NCBI GenBank assembly: GCA_947652115.1
Contig: OX393561.1
Location: forward strand, 6,851,049 to 6,915,048
Direction: 5' to 3'
Origin: Blastomussa wellsi
Lineage: Eukaryota > Cnidaria > Anthozoa > Scleractinia > Plerogyridae
Length of the DNA: 64,000 nucleotides
Shown: positions 40,401 to 49,364 of the stretch, piece after piece
Position numbering within the stretch: the stretch's first letter is position 1
How the letters are laid out: the number at the start of each line of letters is the position of its first letter
The notes under the pieces: generated by a model
The model's input: only the letters and a program-made list of their open reading frames with translations
What the model was told of the DNA's origin: nothing
Database searches by the model: none
Made by a program: the position numbers and the translations under genes

Positions 40401-41786
40401 AGCTTTTAGCTTTCAGCTTTCACATTTAAACCAAAGGCAGCTATTACTCCAGTTTGAATGGTTTGACGACCATTTCTAACTTCTAAGTGTGGAGTTTAAT
40501 ATAAAAACGATTTAATTTTCGCATTATTTAAATTCAGCTATGCTAACTCAAACTGCCTTAGAGTATATAACATTTGAACTGAAAAAAATCTACCAAGGAA
40601 GCCTTTTTGTGGTTACTATTTATTAACTCGCTTTCGGGGGGTTGAAGTGTCTCGTCTCCCAGATGTTCACTGACTCACCATGCAAAATTGTAGCCTGCGA
40701 ACAGGCTCTTCATTGGGGAAAACCTGGGGAAAATTTCAGCGAGCGGCTTGCTGGGAGCCTGTTTGCAGGCTAGCAAACTTGCTTTTCCAGGTACGTTTGC
40801 GAATGTATTACTTTCATCTGCAGGGAAATTTTATTCAGTTGTGGAAGACAATGTACTCATTGTTTCGTGAGCTGCCAAACGAACAAGAGATGTACCAGGC
40901 CATTGCTTCAGTAGGAAACATGCTGCTAAAGCTGGGTGAATTTGGAGGAGAGTTGGACACTAGCGGCGAGAAAACTACTCTTCAGCAGTCCAAAAACGAG
41001 GAGTTAGACCAGTTCATGGACCCGCTTCATGTAGCTGAACTTGGATCGTCTTCTGTTAATACTGTCGATCTGTTAACAGGGCCAAGTGAAGTAACCGTCA
41101 CGTCTGAGCTTGAATCTTCGACGCTATTGAAGGAAGCTTTGATGGACGCAGCAAGAAGCAGTGAATCCTCTCTCAGTAGTCCCGTGAGGAGTACGACAGG
41201 GGAAGATTTTATACTCGTGGGGAGTGATGAGGAGTTTAGTACACCTGAACCAGTGCTGTGCGAGAAAAACACGCAGGACACTTTAGATGAGGTTTACAAT
41301 AAATTGAGTGTTGGCGATCCTCTTTCTGTTGGCGGCATCGCCGCTGAAAGTAAAACCTTCAATCAAAAGGACTACAATTCACGTTTTCTTGTTGTCAAAC
41401 AAGGCCACCAACCCACGGAGGGTGTTGGCTTTGACAAAAGCAAAAACAAAAAATCAAACGAGAGCCCGTCATCCGGGGCGTTACATACGAACTATTTACA
41501 CAGCCGACATTCATCCGGGACATCGGATATGGACCCCTCAAATGACAGACCTTCGTCCGGGACGTTAGATACTGACCAATCAAACGAGAGACCCTCATCT
41601 GGTGCTCTAGATCATGATTGGTCGATTTGTTTTGAACAATTTCTGGCCTCCATGTCGACTGAGCCTTATCTTGTTCACTACTTTGAAGAGACTGTTGACG
41701 TCATTCAGCGGCTTAAGAAAATGAAAACAGAAGGCATTGGAAGCTTCAGAAATGCGTCAAGGACAAATTTGAATTCTGTAGAATAG
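16484..41786 (+). CDS. TBC1D9: TBC1D9/TBC1D9B-type Rab GTPase-activating protein, GRAM-GRAM-TBC-EF-hand
   Basis: Complete 26-exon gene, 3900 nt, 1299 aa (human about 1250-1270). Exons: 16484-16527, 16664-16775, 16920-16971, 19218-19295, 19615-19794, 20740-20873, 20994-21059, 25470-25546, 26100-26153, 27597-27674, 28264-28396, 28854-28964, 30731-30816, 31032-31199, 31615-31723, 31834-31928, 32682-32776, 34353-34499, 35737-35848, 36565-36625, 37244-37417, 38037-38147, 38783-38884, 38971-39147, 39892-40272, 40824-41786. The N-terminus [15 protein letters not shown] is diagnostic. Two GRAM domains lie at about 147-240 and 292-395, the TBC domain at about 475-690. Both catalytic fingers are intact: IERDLHR (R526) and GYCQ (Q561), so it should stimulate Rab GTP hydrolysis. 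An EF-hand loop, [13 protein letters not shown], is at about 855. The C-terminus keeps the conserved [12 protein letters not shown] motif, preceded by a short tandem repeat. TBC1D9 versus TBC1D9B or TBC1D8 paralogy cannot be settled here. Confidence 0.95.
17199..17400 (+). mobile_element. SINE-like repeat, divergent family A copy
   Basis: A decayed tRNA-like head (CAAGCAGTTTGAGTTCACAC) is followed by the body signs AGATACTTTTGTCTCATAGT, GTCTCTCTTCACCCTGG and ATAAATGGGTAC. It follows a T10-G16 run at 17168-17199. Confidence 0.6.
18115..18720. repeat. Decayed foldback element in TBC1D9 intron 3
   Basis: GGGTATAGGGGTGCCGCTGG and CCCGACCCTGTTTAGGAC at the left have imperfect inverted partners (CCAGCGGCACATCCCTATAT, CCAGACCCTGGTTAGGAC) at the right. 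Confidence 0.55.
18833..19170 (+). repeat. Interspersed repeat family D, copy 1
   Basis: Near-identical over about 300 bases to 58638-58942. It contains an internal palindrome: GATCTGTATGGGCTTTACAA with TTGTAAATGCCCATACAGATC. It lies shortly before TBC1D9 exon 4. Confidence 0.82.
20285..20525 (-). mobile_element. SINE family A copy
   Basis: Body blocks GGAGTATTTCTACTCCCCC, GATGCTAGTCCATCACAGGG, GCCGGTACCCATAAGAG and the head remnant GGCTCAAACCCGG are present in minus orientation. Confidence 0.7.
21451..23645 (-). pseudogene. LINE reverse transcriptase region
   Basis: About 680 residues are open from 23493 to 21451, and the same frame continues upstream to about 23645. Typical RT blocks are present in order: the [10 protein letters not shown] motif, [15 protein letters not shown], the [11 protein letters not shown] turn, and the catalytic FADD box ([10 protein letters not shown]). 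A cysteine-poor C-terminal region follows ([10 protein letters not shown], then [10 protein letters not shown]), as in CR1/Jockey-group elements. The upstream endonuclease is out of frame with it because of an indel near 23645. The RT itself shows no internal stop. Confidence 0.88.
23625..24240 (-). pseudogene. LINE AP endonuclease domain, frame-broken at both ends
   Basis: Reading on from the frame break near 24220, the segment gives [14 protein letters not shown], a [10 protein letters not shown] stretch, [17 protein letters not shown] and a [10 protein letters not shown] block. GDFN and SDHH are catalytic motifs of the APE-type endonuclease that nicks target DNA for LINE integration. The frame then runs into a stop at about 23625, just past the indel that separates it from the RT frame. 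Confidence 0.8.
24205..24939 (-). pseudogene. LINE 5' coding segment: signal-like N-terminus, 2A-like motif, PHD finger
   Basis: The frame starts at ATG 24939 ([10 protein letters not shown]) followed by a hydrophobic stretch ([15 protein letters not shown]). After about 100 residues comes [10 protein letters not shown] (plus 24610-24636), a 2A-like ribosome-skipping motif, and then a C4HC3 PHD-type finger ([24 protein letters not shown]). The end of the segment, [15 protein letters not shown], is the start of the endonuclease domain. The frame is lost at about 24220 in a run of A and T, where one extra base shifts it into a stop at 24205. Confidence 0.78.
26215..26305 (+). repeat. Penelope-like fragment, short copy
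   Basis: ACGTCAGCTCTCGAATCTCT, TTACAGTGGCCAATTCACAT and CAACCCAGTTGATAAAACC match the arm of 33276-33526. The upstream hammerhead-like part is missing. It follows TBC1D9 exon 9. Confidence 0.6.
27194..27566 (-). repeat. Interspersed repeat family B, copy 2 (inverted)
   Basis: Reverse-complement copy of 8683-9057. It ends about 30 bases before TBC1D9 exon 10. Confidence 0.8.
29140..29206 (+). repeat. SINE family A body tail
   Basis: AGCATCCCATCCAGGGGGAG and AGAAATATTCCTAG match the 3' part of the family body in plus orientation. A TIR element is inserted directly after it. Confidence 0.55.
29219..30453. mobile_element. Non-autonomous DNA transposon (1.24 kb) with 8-bp target duplication in TBC1D9 intron 12
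   Basis: Terminal inverted repeats of about 85 bases: left AGTCTCCTACGCAGCCGTTA, right (inverted) GCCTCCTACGCAGGCGTTA, continuing through TTAGGGGATTG and TTGTCCCCACTAA. AAACTAGT flanks both sides (29211-29218 and 30454-30461), an 8-bp duplication typical of hAT-type insertion. The interior holds no recognisable transposase. Confidence 0.8.
31385..31560 (-). mobile_element. SINE family A copy, divergent
   Basis: Minus strand reads GTGACCTAATGGTAAAGTCA, then GGTTTGAGCCGGGTTTGGG, a tRNA-like head with B box. The body is shortened. It lies just before TBC1D9 exon 15. Confidence 0.6.
32203..32275 (+). repeat. tRNA-like SINE head
   Basis: GGATGGCACAGTTGGTTAGT and the following CTCTCTGTGCGAGAGGTGAC have A-box-like structure, but the B box is degenerate. 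No acceptor stem pairs. Confidence 0.45.
32490..32602. repeat. Foldback fragment, TTTACACGGGACC family
   Basis: Starts AGGCTACGATCGGTTCCAGA and ends GTCCCGTGTAAACATAGCCT. The same family forms the longer element at 48765-49070. Confidence 0.65.
33276..33526. mobile_element. Penelope-like palindrome: two inverted fragments with hammerhead-like folds
   Basis: Two arms meet at about 33365-33375. Both contain CAATTGGCCACCGTAAAGAG or its complement and ACCAAATTATA-type ends. In the right arm, 33367-33412 reads ATTC-GCT-CCGACGA, then stem AGGGCTAATGCTC, then GAAAC-GTC-AGC-AATT-GAAT. GCT/AGC and ATTC/GAAT pair as stem I, and GGGC/GCTC as stem II. This is the layout of a type I hammerhead with a minimal stem III, but the usual U of CUGANGA is C here. 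Confidence 0.6.
33877..34219. repeat. MITE-like foldback element
   Basis: TAAAGGTCGGGACACACTAT at the left, ATAGTGTGTCCCGACCTTAA at the right; complementarity continues through GCGACAAATCGCTGCGACAC. Flanking A/T bases suggest a TA or TTA target. Confidence 0.9.
35420..35672. repeat. Small foldback element with TTAAAGGAGCT ends
   Basis: TTAAAGGAGCTGCATCTTC at the left and TGACGTAGCTCCTTTAAAG at the right are inverted. The interior shows no further pairing. Confidence 0.55.
36740..36955 (+). mobile_element. SINE family C, longer copy
   Basis: The tRNA-like segment 36890-36955 (GGCTTCATAGCTCAGTTGAT, AGAGCATCGCACCAGTATCG, GAGTTCGAATCCCG) is preceded by GTTCATATATGAATTATTTT and TCAATTGACCTCGCTCCCAA. 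The element AGTTCATATATGAATTATTT recurs at 37162, after the copy. The acceptor stem does not close, so it is not a tRNA gene. Confidence 0.65.
38396..38703. repeat. Foldback element, arms about 130 bp
   Basis: Left GAGCCGCTTGTCCCTCTTGG pairs with right TAAGAGGGACAAGTGGCTCT. A second nested pair is CATGATTTGATTTGCTGAAATC with GATTTCAGCCAATCAAATCATG (read in parts). Confidence 0.85.
40693..40772. repeat. Short foldback (80 bp) before the last TBC1D9 exon
   Basis: TAGCCTGCGAACAGGCTC pairs with GAGCCTGTTTGCAGGCTA; 50 bases lie between the arms and exon 26. Confidence 0.75.
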
Positions 41787-41887
41787 AAGTCGTTGTGAAA
41801 TGGATAATTTCTTTTATAATTTTTCCCAAAATGTTCCTACCTAAACCAGGTGTGCTATGAAACAAGTTAGTAGAATGTTGTGTTTAG

Positions 41888-42021
41888 TGCCCGGTTGTTC
41901 AAAAAGTGGATCATCATATCCAGCAGATCTTTGCATTGTACAAACTTAATCAATACTTTTTTTTTCAGAACAGTAATTTGCCAGCTGGATAATGCTATCT
42001 GCTCTTTGAACGACCGGGACC
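41888..42021. repeat. Foldback element, GTTGTTCAAA family
   Basis: CCCGGTTGTTCAAAAAGTGG pairs with CTCTTTGAACGACCGGG. Relatives occur at 50770-50940, 57500-57662 and 63735-63810. Confidence 0.65.
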
Positions 42022-42977
42022 AAATGTATACAAAATAGTAGTTTTGATGGGTTTCAAGTAATATTAGGGCATGGGCAATGGGGCTAAAACAGTGTTGTTT
42101 CGTTCGTGGTTTTCTTGACGTTGTTGTAAGATAAATATTTAGGATAAATATTTAGGTTCCGTCTCAGCCCAGTCCCCAGGCGTTCTCCAGGCGTTCGTTG
42201 GGTCAAGCTTTTGAAATGTAGGCATGCGCATTTCAACCGGAAGTCCGATATTTTCGGACTTCAAATCTGATCTTTCCAGGGTCGCTCGTTTCCCGACCGA
42301 CCCTGGGTACGAGGGTGATAAGGCGATTGCTAGTATTCGTGACGTCATCCACATGTGCGTTGCGTTTTACCGCAGTGTTGTTCATGATAGAGTCCAAACT
42401 CCGCCGAGCCAAGAATGCTTGGGAAGTAGACTGGACACGTCTTGTGAATCTCGTTCCTAAAGGCCTGGACACTGGGCGACGTCACAAGTCGCACGACCAG
42501 GTCACTTCGACAAGTCGCCCCGTGTGCACTTTGGGTACCAAAACAGCGACAAACACTGGGACTCGGTATTGGACTGGAACTAGCTTGAAATGGAGGCTAA
42601 TGCAGGGGGGATGCCATAAAAAAGAACTTTGTGTGATTTGCATTTGAAAAGATTCCCCGCATTAGCCGCCATTGCAAATAGTTGCTACTATACAATGTAT
42701 AAGATACCAGGCAGTAAAATGAAGATAAAAAGTAAACTGGGAAATAAAATGCGAGGGGAGATCTTGAAATTATGTTAAAATTACTCCTTAAACACTATTT
42801 TCGGCTACAATTTTTTCCACTTTTATGGTTGTTTAATTTATTTTTTATTAAAGTGGGTTTGATGGGTTGAAACTAAATTTATTTATCGGTAATTGAGAAT
42901 AAATGGTGTACGCTTTTTGATATTTGAAGTTTGAAAATCAAGTCTGTACTTGACGAGCAACAGTTCGATCGGCATTT

Positions 42978-43230
42978 GATCATCGGTCATCTTCGGAGAC
43001 CAGGGAAAAATAATCGGAGCGAGAGAAAGGTACTAAGGGAAAGATCGGATGGTCCCCCGTTTGATCATCGGCATCTTCGAAACCAGGGGAAAATATTCGG
43101 AGCGAGAGAAAGGTACTAAGGGAAAGATTGGATGGTACCCGTTTGATCGTCGGCCATCTTCGGAGACCAGGGGGAATAATCGGAGCGAGAGGAAGGTACT
43201 AAGGGAAAGATCGGATGGTCCCCCGTTCTG
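42978..43230. repeat. Minisatellite, three units of 83 bp
   Basis: Marker TCGGAGCGAGAG recurs at 43014, 43097 and 43180 (83-base spacing). Each unit also contains GATCATCGG-like, AGACCAGGG and GGTACTAAGGGAAAGAT segments. An open frame through it is an artefact of the repeat. Confidence 0.85.
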
Positions 43231-43596
43231 AACTTTCGGCGCTCCGATTTCACCGGTGTTAATTTTGTTTCGATTGAGGCGATTATATTCCCCAACCCTT
43301 TTCGTCAATTTTGATTTTACTTGCGCGTCCAAATTTTTAAGTAATTAGAGCTTTGTACTCAAACAAGTAACCGTAGTGAACAAGCTGGGAGTTTCTTGTC
43401 GTGGACCGAACTTTTTTTCGCTTTTAGATCTCGCAGCTGACGTCCTCCCGCACGATCAAAGACACAAGACAAAAAACAACCAACACATGTAATATAAGTT
43501 GCACAACATTTGCTCTCTATAATAATATAATTTGATGTAAAAGCCTCTGTGTGAGTCTGATTTCCGTGTTACAACAAGGAAATGTAGTTAACATTC

Positions 43597-46500
43597 TCAC
43601 CTGAGGAATCCGTAAACAGAAATTAACACAAAAAACACCGCGCCGCATCCAACGGCGACAACAGCATAGTCCTTATATTCCCATTTTCGGCGGGATCGCG
43701 CTCCCTTCTCCATACTTGAGATAGTTTCCCCTTGGAACTCTCCAAGTGAGCAAGTTGGAACAGGAAATTTGTAAAAGTACTTCACGAATCCCAACTCCTG
43801 AGTTTCTGTCGCAATCGCAGTGTCAGTGGTTTTGCTGACGACCATGTCACCTTGATCATACCCTGTTTCTATTTCCTCTTCTTTGATACCTGACTTCCTT
43901 TGTTCCTCTTTTCCTGCCTGCTCCTGCTCTGGGAATCTTCTGAAATCATTTGTAAACCCTCCCGCCAGCATGTAATAAGCTTTAGCCGTCTGCTTCAGGT
44001 TCTCTGCCATTTCTCTTGAATAAAGCGCGCTTTCTGCTTCAAGAATCATTGGCATAGCTTCTTCATATCCTCCAGAAGGAAGATATAGCGGCCTTGCATT
44101 CCTTTCGGTTAACATTCTTATCTTTGGATAGATAAAGCTCTCGTAATCCTTATCTAATTTCCTAACCCTCGTTGTAACACAGGGAGCAAACATTGAAGTA
44201 ATCATTTCTGTCATGTCCTCGACCCGTTTCTTTGCCTTAGACACATTCGTTACTTTACATCTCTCTTTCTTCGCTGTAGTTTTATTTGTGCTTTCTTTGC
44301 AGTTTGCAACTGGTGTCTTAAGCTTCTTTGGGCTCCCTGCAGAAAACGAAGACAGTTATCAACTACTTGTTTTGGATAAACGAACAGAATTTCATGTTGA
44401 TGTGTGTGTTGTCTGAGGCAACACGACCTATATTCTCAGAAATTCTTGCAATATAATTTCATAACAAGGCGAGAAAGAAAGTCAATACTGCTGGAAATTG
44501 TTATTGAGAGATTAATTTATAGTGTTATAACTTAAACAATGTTGTAAAAACCGAAAAAACTTGAGAAGTCTAACAGAGGGTGGTAATCCTACGTTACAGA
44601 GACACTTCTATTGGTTAGTCTCTAAGACAGAATTAAATAACAATTGTGTTTTGTGCACCGTCAAGGTCTAAGAAAGAACTTTGCCAAGCTTCATGCCCTT
44701 AGCAACCATTCGATTGCTACTGCGCACACTCAGTAGGCCGGCGCGCAACGCTATTTCGCACTATCAAGTTCTTTCACAAGGGAGTTTCTACCCCCTTCCC
44801 CCCGGATTAGTTTTAGTAAGAGAAAGATTGTTAGCCAATCTTAAAACGTAATAAAACAAAAACTGCAAAGCCTAAAACAATCCTAGATTATCATGATTTT
44901 CGATACTCGATTGAAAATCGGTTCCTTCATACACCGACCTTTCAAGATGAATTCTTGCAACGGCTTAAGCTCATCTGTCATGCCTGCTAAAATTTCTTCT
45001 ACAGTGTAAACGGGTCCAAGCTTGACGGAAAATATTTTGCGAGCTCTTACATCTACAGGTACTGAAACAAGAAAACAGGAAATATAGTTAGACATTGTGT
45101 TGTTATAAAAAAAGAAAAAAATACGTGACAACATTACGTTGCAATAATGGATGAGCGGATGGCGAACCTTCAATGACAGACAAAGTAGTTGGGAATGCTT
45201 TAAACATATACCCGATTACAGTAAGTTTTGAAGGCCAACTTAGAAAACACCAATACTACATTCTTTTAGGTCTTTTAGGACCCCCCTCTCCCCTTGTAAA
45301 TAATTCTTGTACGAATAAGGTTGCTAGTACTGGTAGCTCAACATTGAATATGGGAGGGGGAGGGGAGGAACCAACACAGTGCAAAGCTTCCCGCCAGCAT
45401 TTTTATCTGTAGTTGTTGATGGTGAATTTTTCACGCCCAACAAGACTTGCGTCCAACTGGAATTTTATGTTGTTTCGTTCTTTACACGAAGTAAGATAAG
45501 ACACCAAATATCAATATCCAGAAATTAGTATGGGTAATCAATTGGTGACGAGTGAAATAAGGAAATAATTTCACGCGCGTTTTGTCAAAATTCTTATAAT
45601 TTCCCGATCCTTTAAGCGAGGGAAATTATCAGAATTTTGACAAATCGCAAGTGAAATTATTTCCTAATTTCACGAGTATACGATTTGATTGTCTTTTAAT
45701 ATCATAAGTGACAAATTACCCTCACAATCGTGGGTTTTTGACTTGTTTATTGCCATGGCAATTTTATAATTTCATATGTGAAATTACAGATTAACGCTGA
45801 AATCTCGCGCCAAAATTAAGAAGTAATTTGTCACCTATGACATTATACCAACAACATTCACCACTCACGCGTGTCATGTAAAATGAACCAGATCAACATT
45901 TCCAGTTTGCAGTCATTCAGTGTATTTAAGATTTCCTTCCCACCCCTCATAGATGCAAGATTTTCACCGCGCTTCAGGGACATAGTAACCTCAACCTGTA
46001 ATGCTGAGAGCAAGCGAAACAAACGCTATTGCATTGTTGCGCGGGACACATTAGAGACCTTTAGATTCTACGACGAAGACGACTACGAGTACAAGATTTG
46101 AATTTAAGTTTTGTCGCGCGTACTAACAAAATAGCCTTTCCAGGAAACTTCCTATTCCTTTTTTGTCAGCAGCAAAGTTAACACGGTCATTTTTATTGAG
46201 GGCAGTTAGACCCAGTTAGACTTCTCCTGATCGCGAAATGATAAAACTACTAACATTTTGATAACTTGTTTTCGCGACTACGACATTCTCACCGAAACTT
46301 GTAGTGGCGAAAGCAAATTATCAAGTTATCAAAATGTTAGTAGTTTAATCAACTTGCGATTAGGAGAAGTCTAACTGCCTTCAATAAAAATGACCGTGGT
46401 AAAAAAAGGATAAAAATGACCGTCTATAAAAAGGAAAATGAAGTTTTCTGGTGAAGCTATTTTGTTAGTACGCGCGAGAAAACTTTAAGTCAAATCTCGT

Positions 46501-48580
46501 AGTCGTAGTCGTCCTCGTCGTAAAACTCTATTATTGGTCATGACGTTTCCTTGCGCGCGTAAACGAGGAAACATTTGTTGCGGACACAAAATGTTTCTGA
46601 ATAAGATCAGAAACACTTTTTGTGTCAAGGACACACATATTGTTGCGTGCGCGGGCAAACAGGGAAACATCTGTATCCGCAACAATGTGTCCGCCACAAT
46701 GTGTCCTCGTTTGCTAGCTACCGCCTTAGTTTAGTGTCACAAACTCAGATTGTCCTATGTGGTTATGTGATGTACTCTTCCATATAATGGGAAATTTGTT
46801 GGTTTGTTGTTTGCTTTTTGTTTGTTTGTTTAGCTGGTTGGTTTCTTGGTTGAATAAGGCGGTTGGTTGGTTGGTTGCTTAGTTGCCTGGTTGAGCGTAC
46901 ACATTTCCAATTGCAGTGCTTTAACTTCAAATTAGGTAGATATCTTTCAGTGAGCCGCAATAATACCTTTGGTTTTAGGCTTATTAGAATCATTTGGGGT
47001 CTACCTGACATTGCAAGCGTAACACTCACCTCTAGAATTATGCATCATTTCTCTCGGCGAATTGATGAGGTCATTGTTGAAGCGTCCACGAAAATCACGG
47101 TTTGGTTCGTTTTTCCGCAATGCACATGTAATAGACATGTGTAATACACACAAAAAACACACGAGAGAGTAAATGATAACCCTTAATTCAGGTACTATAT
47201 GAAAATGGAACAACCCTGAAAGGAAAGAATAACAAAATTACACGATAACCGTTTTGTTAAAATATTCACTTTACATCTGTGACCCCGCTGGGCTCCGGAT
47301 CGAACGGCCTGAGTTCGAGCCTCGGTCGGGGCATTAGGTAAGACACTTAACTCTCACAGTGCCTCTCTCCACACTGCTGTATAAATGGGTACCAGCAATC
47401 GCGAGTTGCTGCGGCAAACCGACAGAATGCTGGAGTACCCTGCGATGGACTAGCATCCCATCCAGGGAGAGTTAAGCGCTGGGAGCTATGAGCTATGTGG
47501 GTAAAGTTGCATCTTCGCTATTATTGGCGTAAGTACGTCAGGGATAGATACAAAGTAAATGTACATTACCTACTTTCGCACCCAAAGACCCCGCTACTGG
47601 TTACGTGGGTGCATACCATCTGCCACTGAAAATGGGCGAAATGAACAAAAGATACAGAGTCCTCCAGCACTCCGTACATGCTGGGATGAAAGAGCTACCT
47701 CAAACGTAATTTTCAACCGAAATTCTCTCTTTCTCCGTCCCCCTCTCTCCCTCTCCGTCCCCCTCTCTCTCTCTCTCCTTTCCAACGGATTTTTTGGTTA
47801 AATTTTAAACACTCAAGGTATACAGGGACGGGAATACATAATTACCCTTACAAAGATATTGAAAACAAGAAATGGCATTTGACAGGTGCCCATGAGAAGG
47901 AGCCTCCATCTCCCATACTGACCATCTGAGTCAACCCTGTCCCGTATCTTTTTATTTTTAGAAGCATTTCCCACGGTGGTTTTCGCGGGTGGTTTTGTAG
48001 TAGCCAATCATGTGAGAGCTCACTGTTCTAAAAATAAAAAAGATACGGGACAGGGTTGACTCAAGGGCAAAGTACGAATGGAGGCTCCTTCTCATGGGCT
48101 CCTGCATTTGAGTATAGCAAAATATCAGCGCAACTATTTATCTTTTGTCATTTCTGTATCCTCAACTTTGCGAACATCCACGAAACCCCATAAGTTTCCG
48201 TAATGTAAATACGAAAAAGTTCAGATTCACACACGCCCTCAAAAAGCAACTGTCTACTGCACAGCGGTCACAGGCAATTTCTATAAAACAAGTTTTTGAA
48301 ATTGTGGCCTTTTTGCGTTGGCTTGCTGCCATCTAAAGTACTGGCAAGGAACTAAAATTATACCTGTTGGACAGAAAATGAAAACCTTAACTTCTGTCGT
48401 ATTGAAGTTTGAAAAACCACCAATCTTGTGCAGATTTTAAAGCGCTCTAAACAAATTACCGGCTGTTGAATCCTTCCAATGGAGTCTGTATCCAAGCAAC
48501 GAATTTTCCTCGCAGAACAGTGGACCAAGAACGACTAAAAAGTATAATGAAATAATAATTTTCATCTTGCTAATCTCCAT
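43597..48580 (-). CDS. Unassigned secretory-pathway protein with signal peptide and C-terminal hydrophobic segment
   Basis: Three exons (48460-48580, 44939-45061, 43597-44336) with matching phases give 984 nt, 327 aa. I do not recognise the family. The N-terminus has a basic start and hydrophobic core (MKIIISLYFLVVLGPLFCEE), a good signal peptide. Exon 2 encodes FSVKLGPVYTVEEILAGM. The first part of exon 3 is rich in Lys and Cys with N-glycosylation sequons (NKT, NVS). The middle is charged and helical, and then comes SRRKWEYKDYAVVAVGCGAVF through to YGFLR at the end, one hydrophobic segment of about 17-20 residues. Basic residues precede this segment, so its orientation is unclear; a type I protein with a minimal tail or a lipid-anchored form are alternatives. 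The ATG at 48580 is chosen because the signal peptide follows; an upstream ATG nearby is out of frame. An extra exon in the 14-kb-free intron near 47030 is possible but not required. Intron 1 is full of repeats. Confidence 0.68.
45551..45684. repeat. Foldback element in intron 1 of the unassigned gene
   Basis: GTGAAATAAGGAAATAATTTCAC and TCAAAATTCTTATAATTTCC at the left are inverted at the right (GGAAATTATCAGAATTTTGA and GTGAAATTATTTCC). Confidence 0.7.
46066..46524. repeat. Foldback element, arms about 200 bp
   Basis: ACGACGAAGACGACTACGAG at the left pairs with CTCGTAGTCGTAGTCGTCCT at the right; inner blocks TTGATAACTTGTTTTCGC and GCAAATTATCAAGTTATCAA also pair. The palindrome centre is near 46295. 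Confidence 0.85.
46551..46733. repeat. Foldback element, TTGTTGCGGACACA family
   Basis: AAACGAGGAAACATTTGTTG pairs with CAACAATGTGTCC-CTCGTTT at the right end, which reads GCTAGCTACCGCCTTA. Directly abuts the previous element. Low-complexity GTTTG/GGTTG runs follow to about 46900. Confidence 0.65.
47288..47480 (+). mobile_element. SINE family A copy, plus orientation
   Basis: A tRNA-like head (GAGTTCGAGCCTCGG as B box) is followed by AAGACACTTAACTCTCACAG, CTCTCTCCAC, TATAAATGGGTACCAGC, CCTGCGATGGACTAGCATCC and CATCCAGGGAG. It is the clearest plus-strand copy. Confidence 0.75.
47720..47783 (+). repeat. Pyrimidine-rich (CT)n tract
   Basis: Repeated CTCTCT and CCGTCCCC units over about 60 bases. 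Confidence 0.8.
47889..48101. repeat. Foldback element
   Basis: GCCCATGAGAAGGAGCCTCC at the left pairs with GGAGGCTCCTTCTCATGGGC at the right; AGTCAACCCTGTCCCGTATC and its inverse pair inside. Confidence 0.9.
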
Positions 48581-48764
48581 GCCATTGTTTTTACTAGATG
48601 AAATCTGCTGATAGACTGTACCATTCCTTTTAAATACGTCAACTTACGTCACAAACATTGCGCGCGCTATTAGAGCGAGTTTCAATTGAGTGTTGTAAAA
48701 CCAAAACAAAATTTACCAAAGTACTTGGAGAAAACAACCAAAGCTCGAAGTAATTACACGTAGG

Positions 48765-49070
48765 GCCGCTTGTCCGTCTTAACCGGTTAGACCGTTTATA
48801 CGGGACTGGACCGAAACCGTTCCGGACAGGAAGACGGCTTCTGTTTACATGGAACCGGTTGGAACCGATCCGGGTGTTTACACGGGATCGTTCTGGAACC
48901 GGTCTGGTGCGAGTCCAAAACTGGACCTGCATATCAGCAGGTCCAGTTTTGGATCCATTCCGGACAGGTTCCAGAATAGTCTCGTGTAAACAGAAGGCCT
49001 ATCCGATCCGATTTTCGGACCGGATCCTTTTTGATCCGTTTGAAACCGGTCCCGTGTAAACGTAGCCTTT
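48765..49070. repeat. Foldback element, TTTACACGGGACC family, with central palindrome
   Basis: The centre (48913-48956) is a near-perfect palindrome: CCAAAACTGGACCTGC with GCAGGTCCAGTTTTGG. The arms repeat GAACCGGT, GTGTTTACACGGGA and their inverses. It ends CCCGTGTAAACGTAGCC. Confidence 0.8.
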
Positions 49071-49364
49071 ATTTCTGATTCAACCTCTTCTCCTCGCCGT
49101 GGGGATCAGTTTACCGGTTTTTACAGGCCTGGGAATAAGGATGCTGCAGGTAAAAATTATATCAGAAGAAAGTACGAGGTAAGTGGAGCATGAAAATGCG
49201 ACCTCTCTTCAACACTTGCTTCAGCCATCCCTTGATCCAGGATTAACAGCCTTAAACTTTATTTCGTCTTTATTTAATAATGCTAGCTGTTTTATTTCAA
49301 ATTTTTAAGCTTATCATCAGCCTCCCGGCAACATTCAAGCACTTAGCTTGGGAGTGTACCACCA

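Larger units (their letters stand above)
41787..43596. other. Convergent intergenic region between TBC1D9 and the unassigned gene
   Basis: Holds the 3' UTRs of both genes, a foldback at 41888-42021 and a minisatellite at 42978-43230. No other gene is supported. An AATAAA on the plus strand near 42744 is a distant candidate poly(A) signal for TBC1D9. Confidence 0.5.

Noticed and set aside
42978..43230. CRISPR-like array
   Set aside because: The repeat has no spacer structure; whole 83-base units are conserved, and the genome is eukaryotic.
43033..43332. Open frames across 42931-43332 as a repeat protein
   Set aside because: They are a consequence of the 83-bp minisatellite; both strands are open and the period is not a multiple of three.
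47003..47130. Extra exon (FRGRFNNDLINSPREMM) in the unassigned minus-strand gene
   Set aside because: It has a good donor but no convincing acceptor, and exons 1 and 2 join in phase without it.
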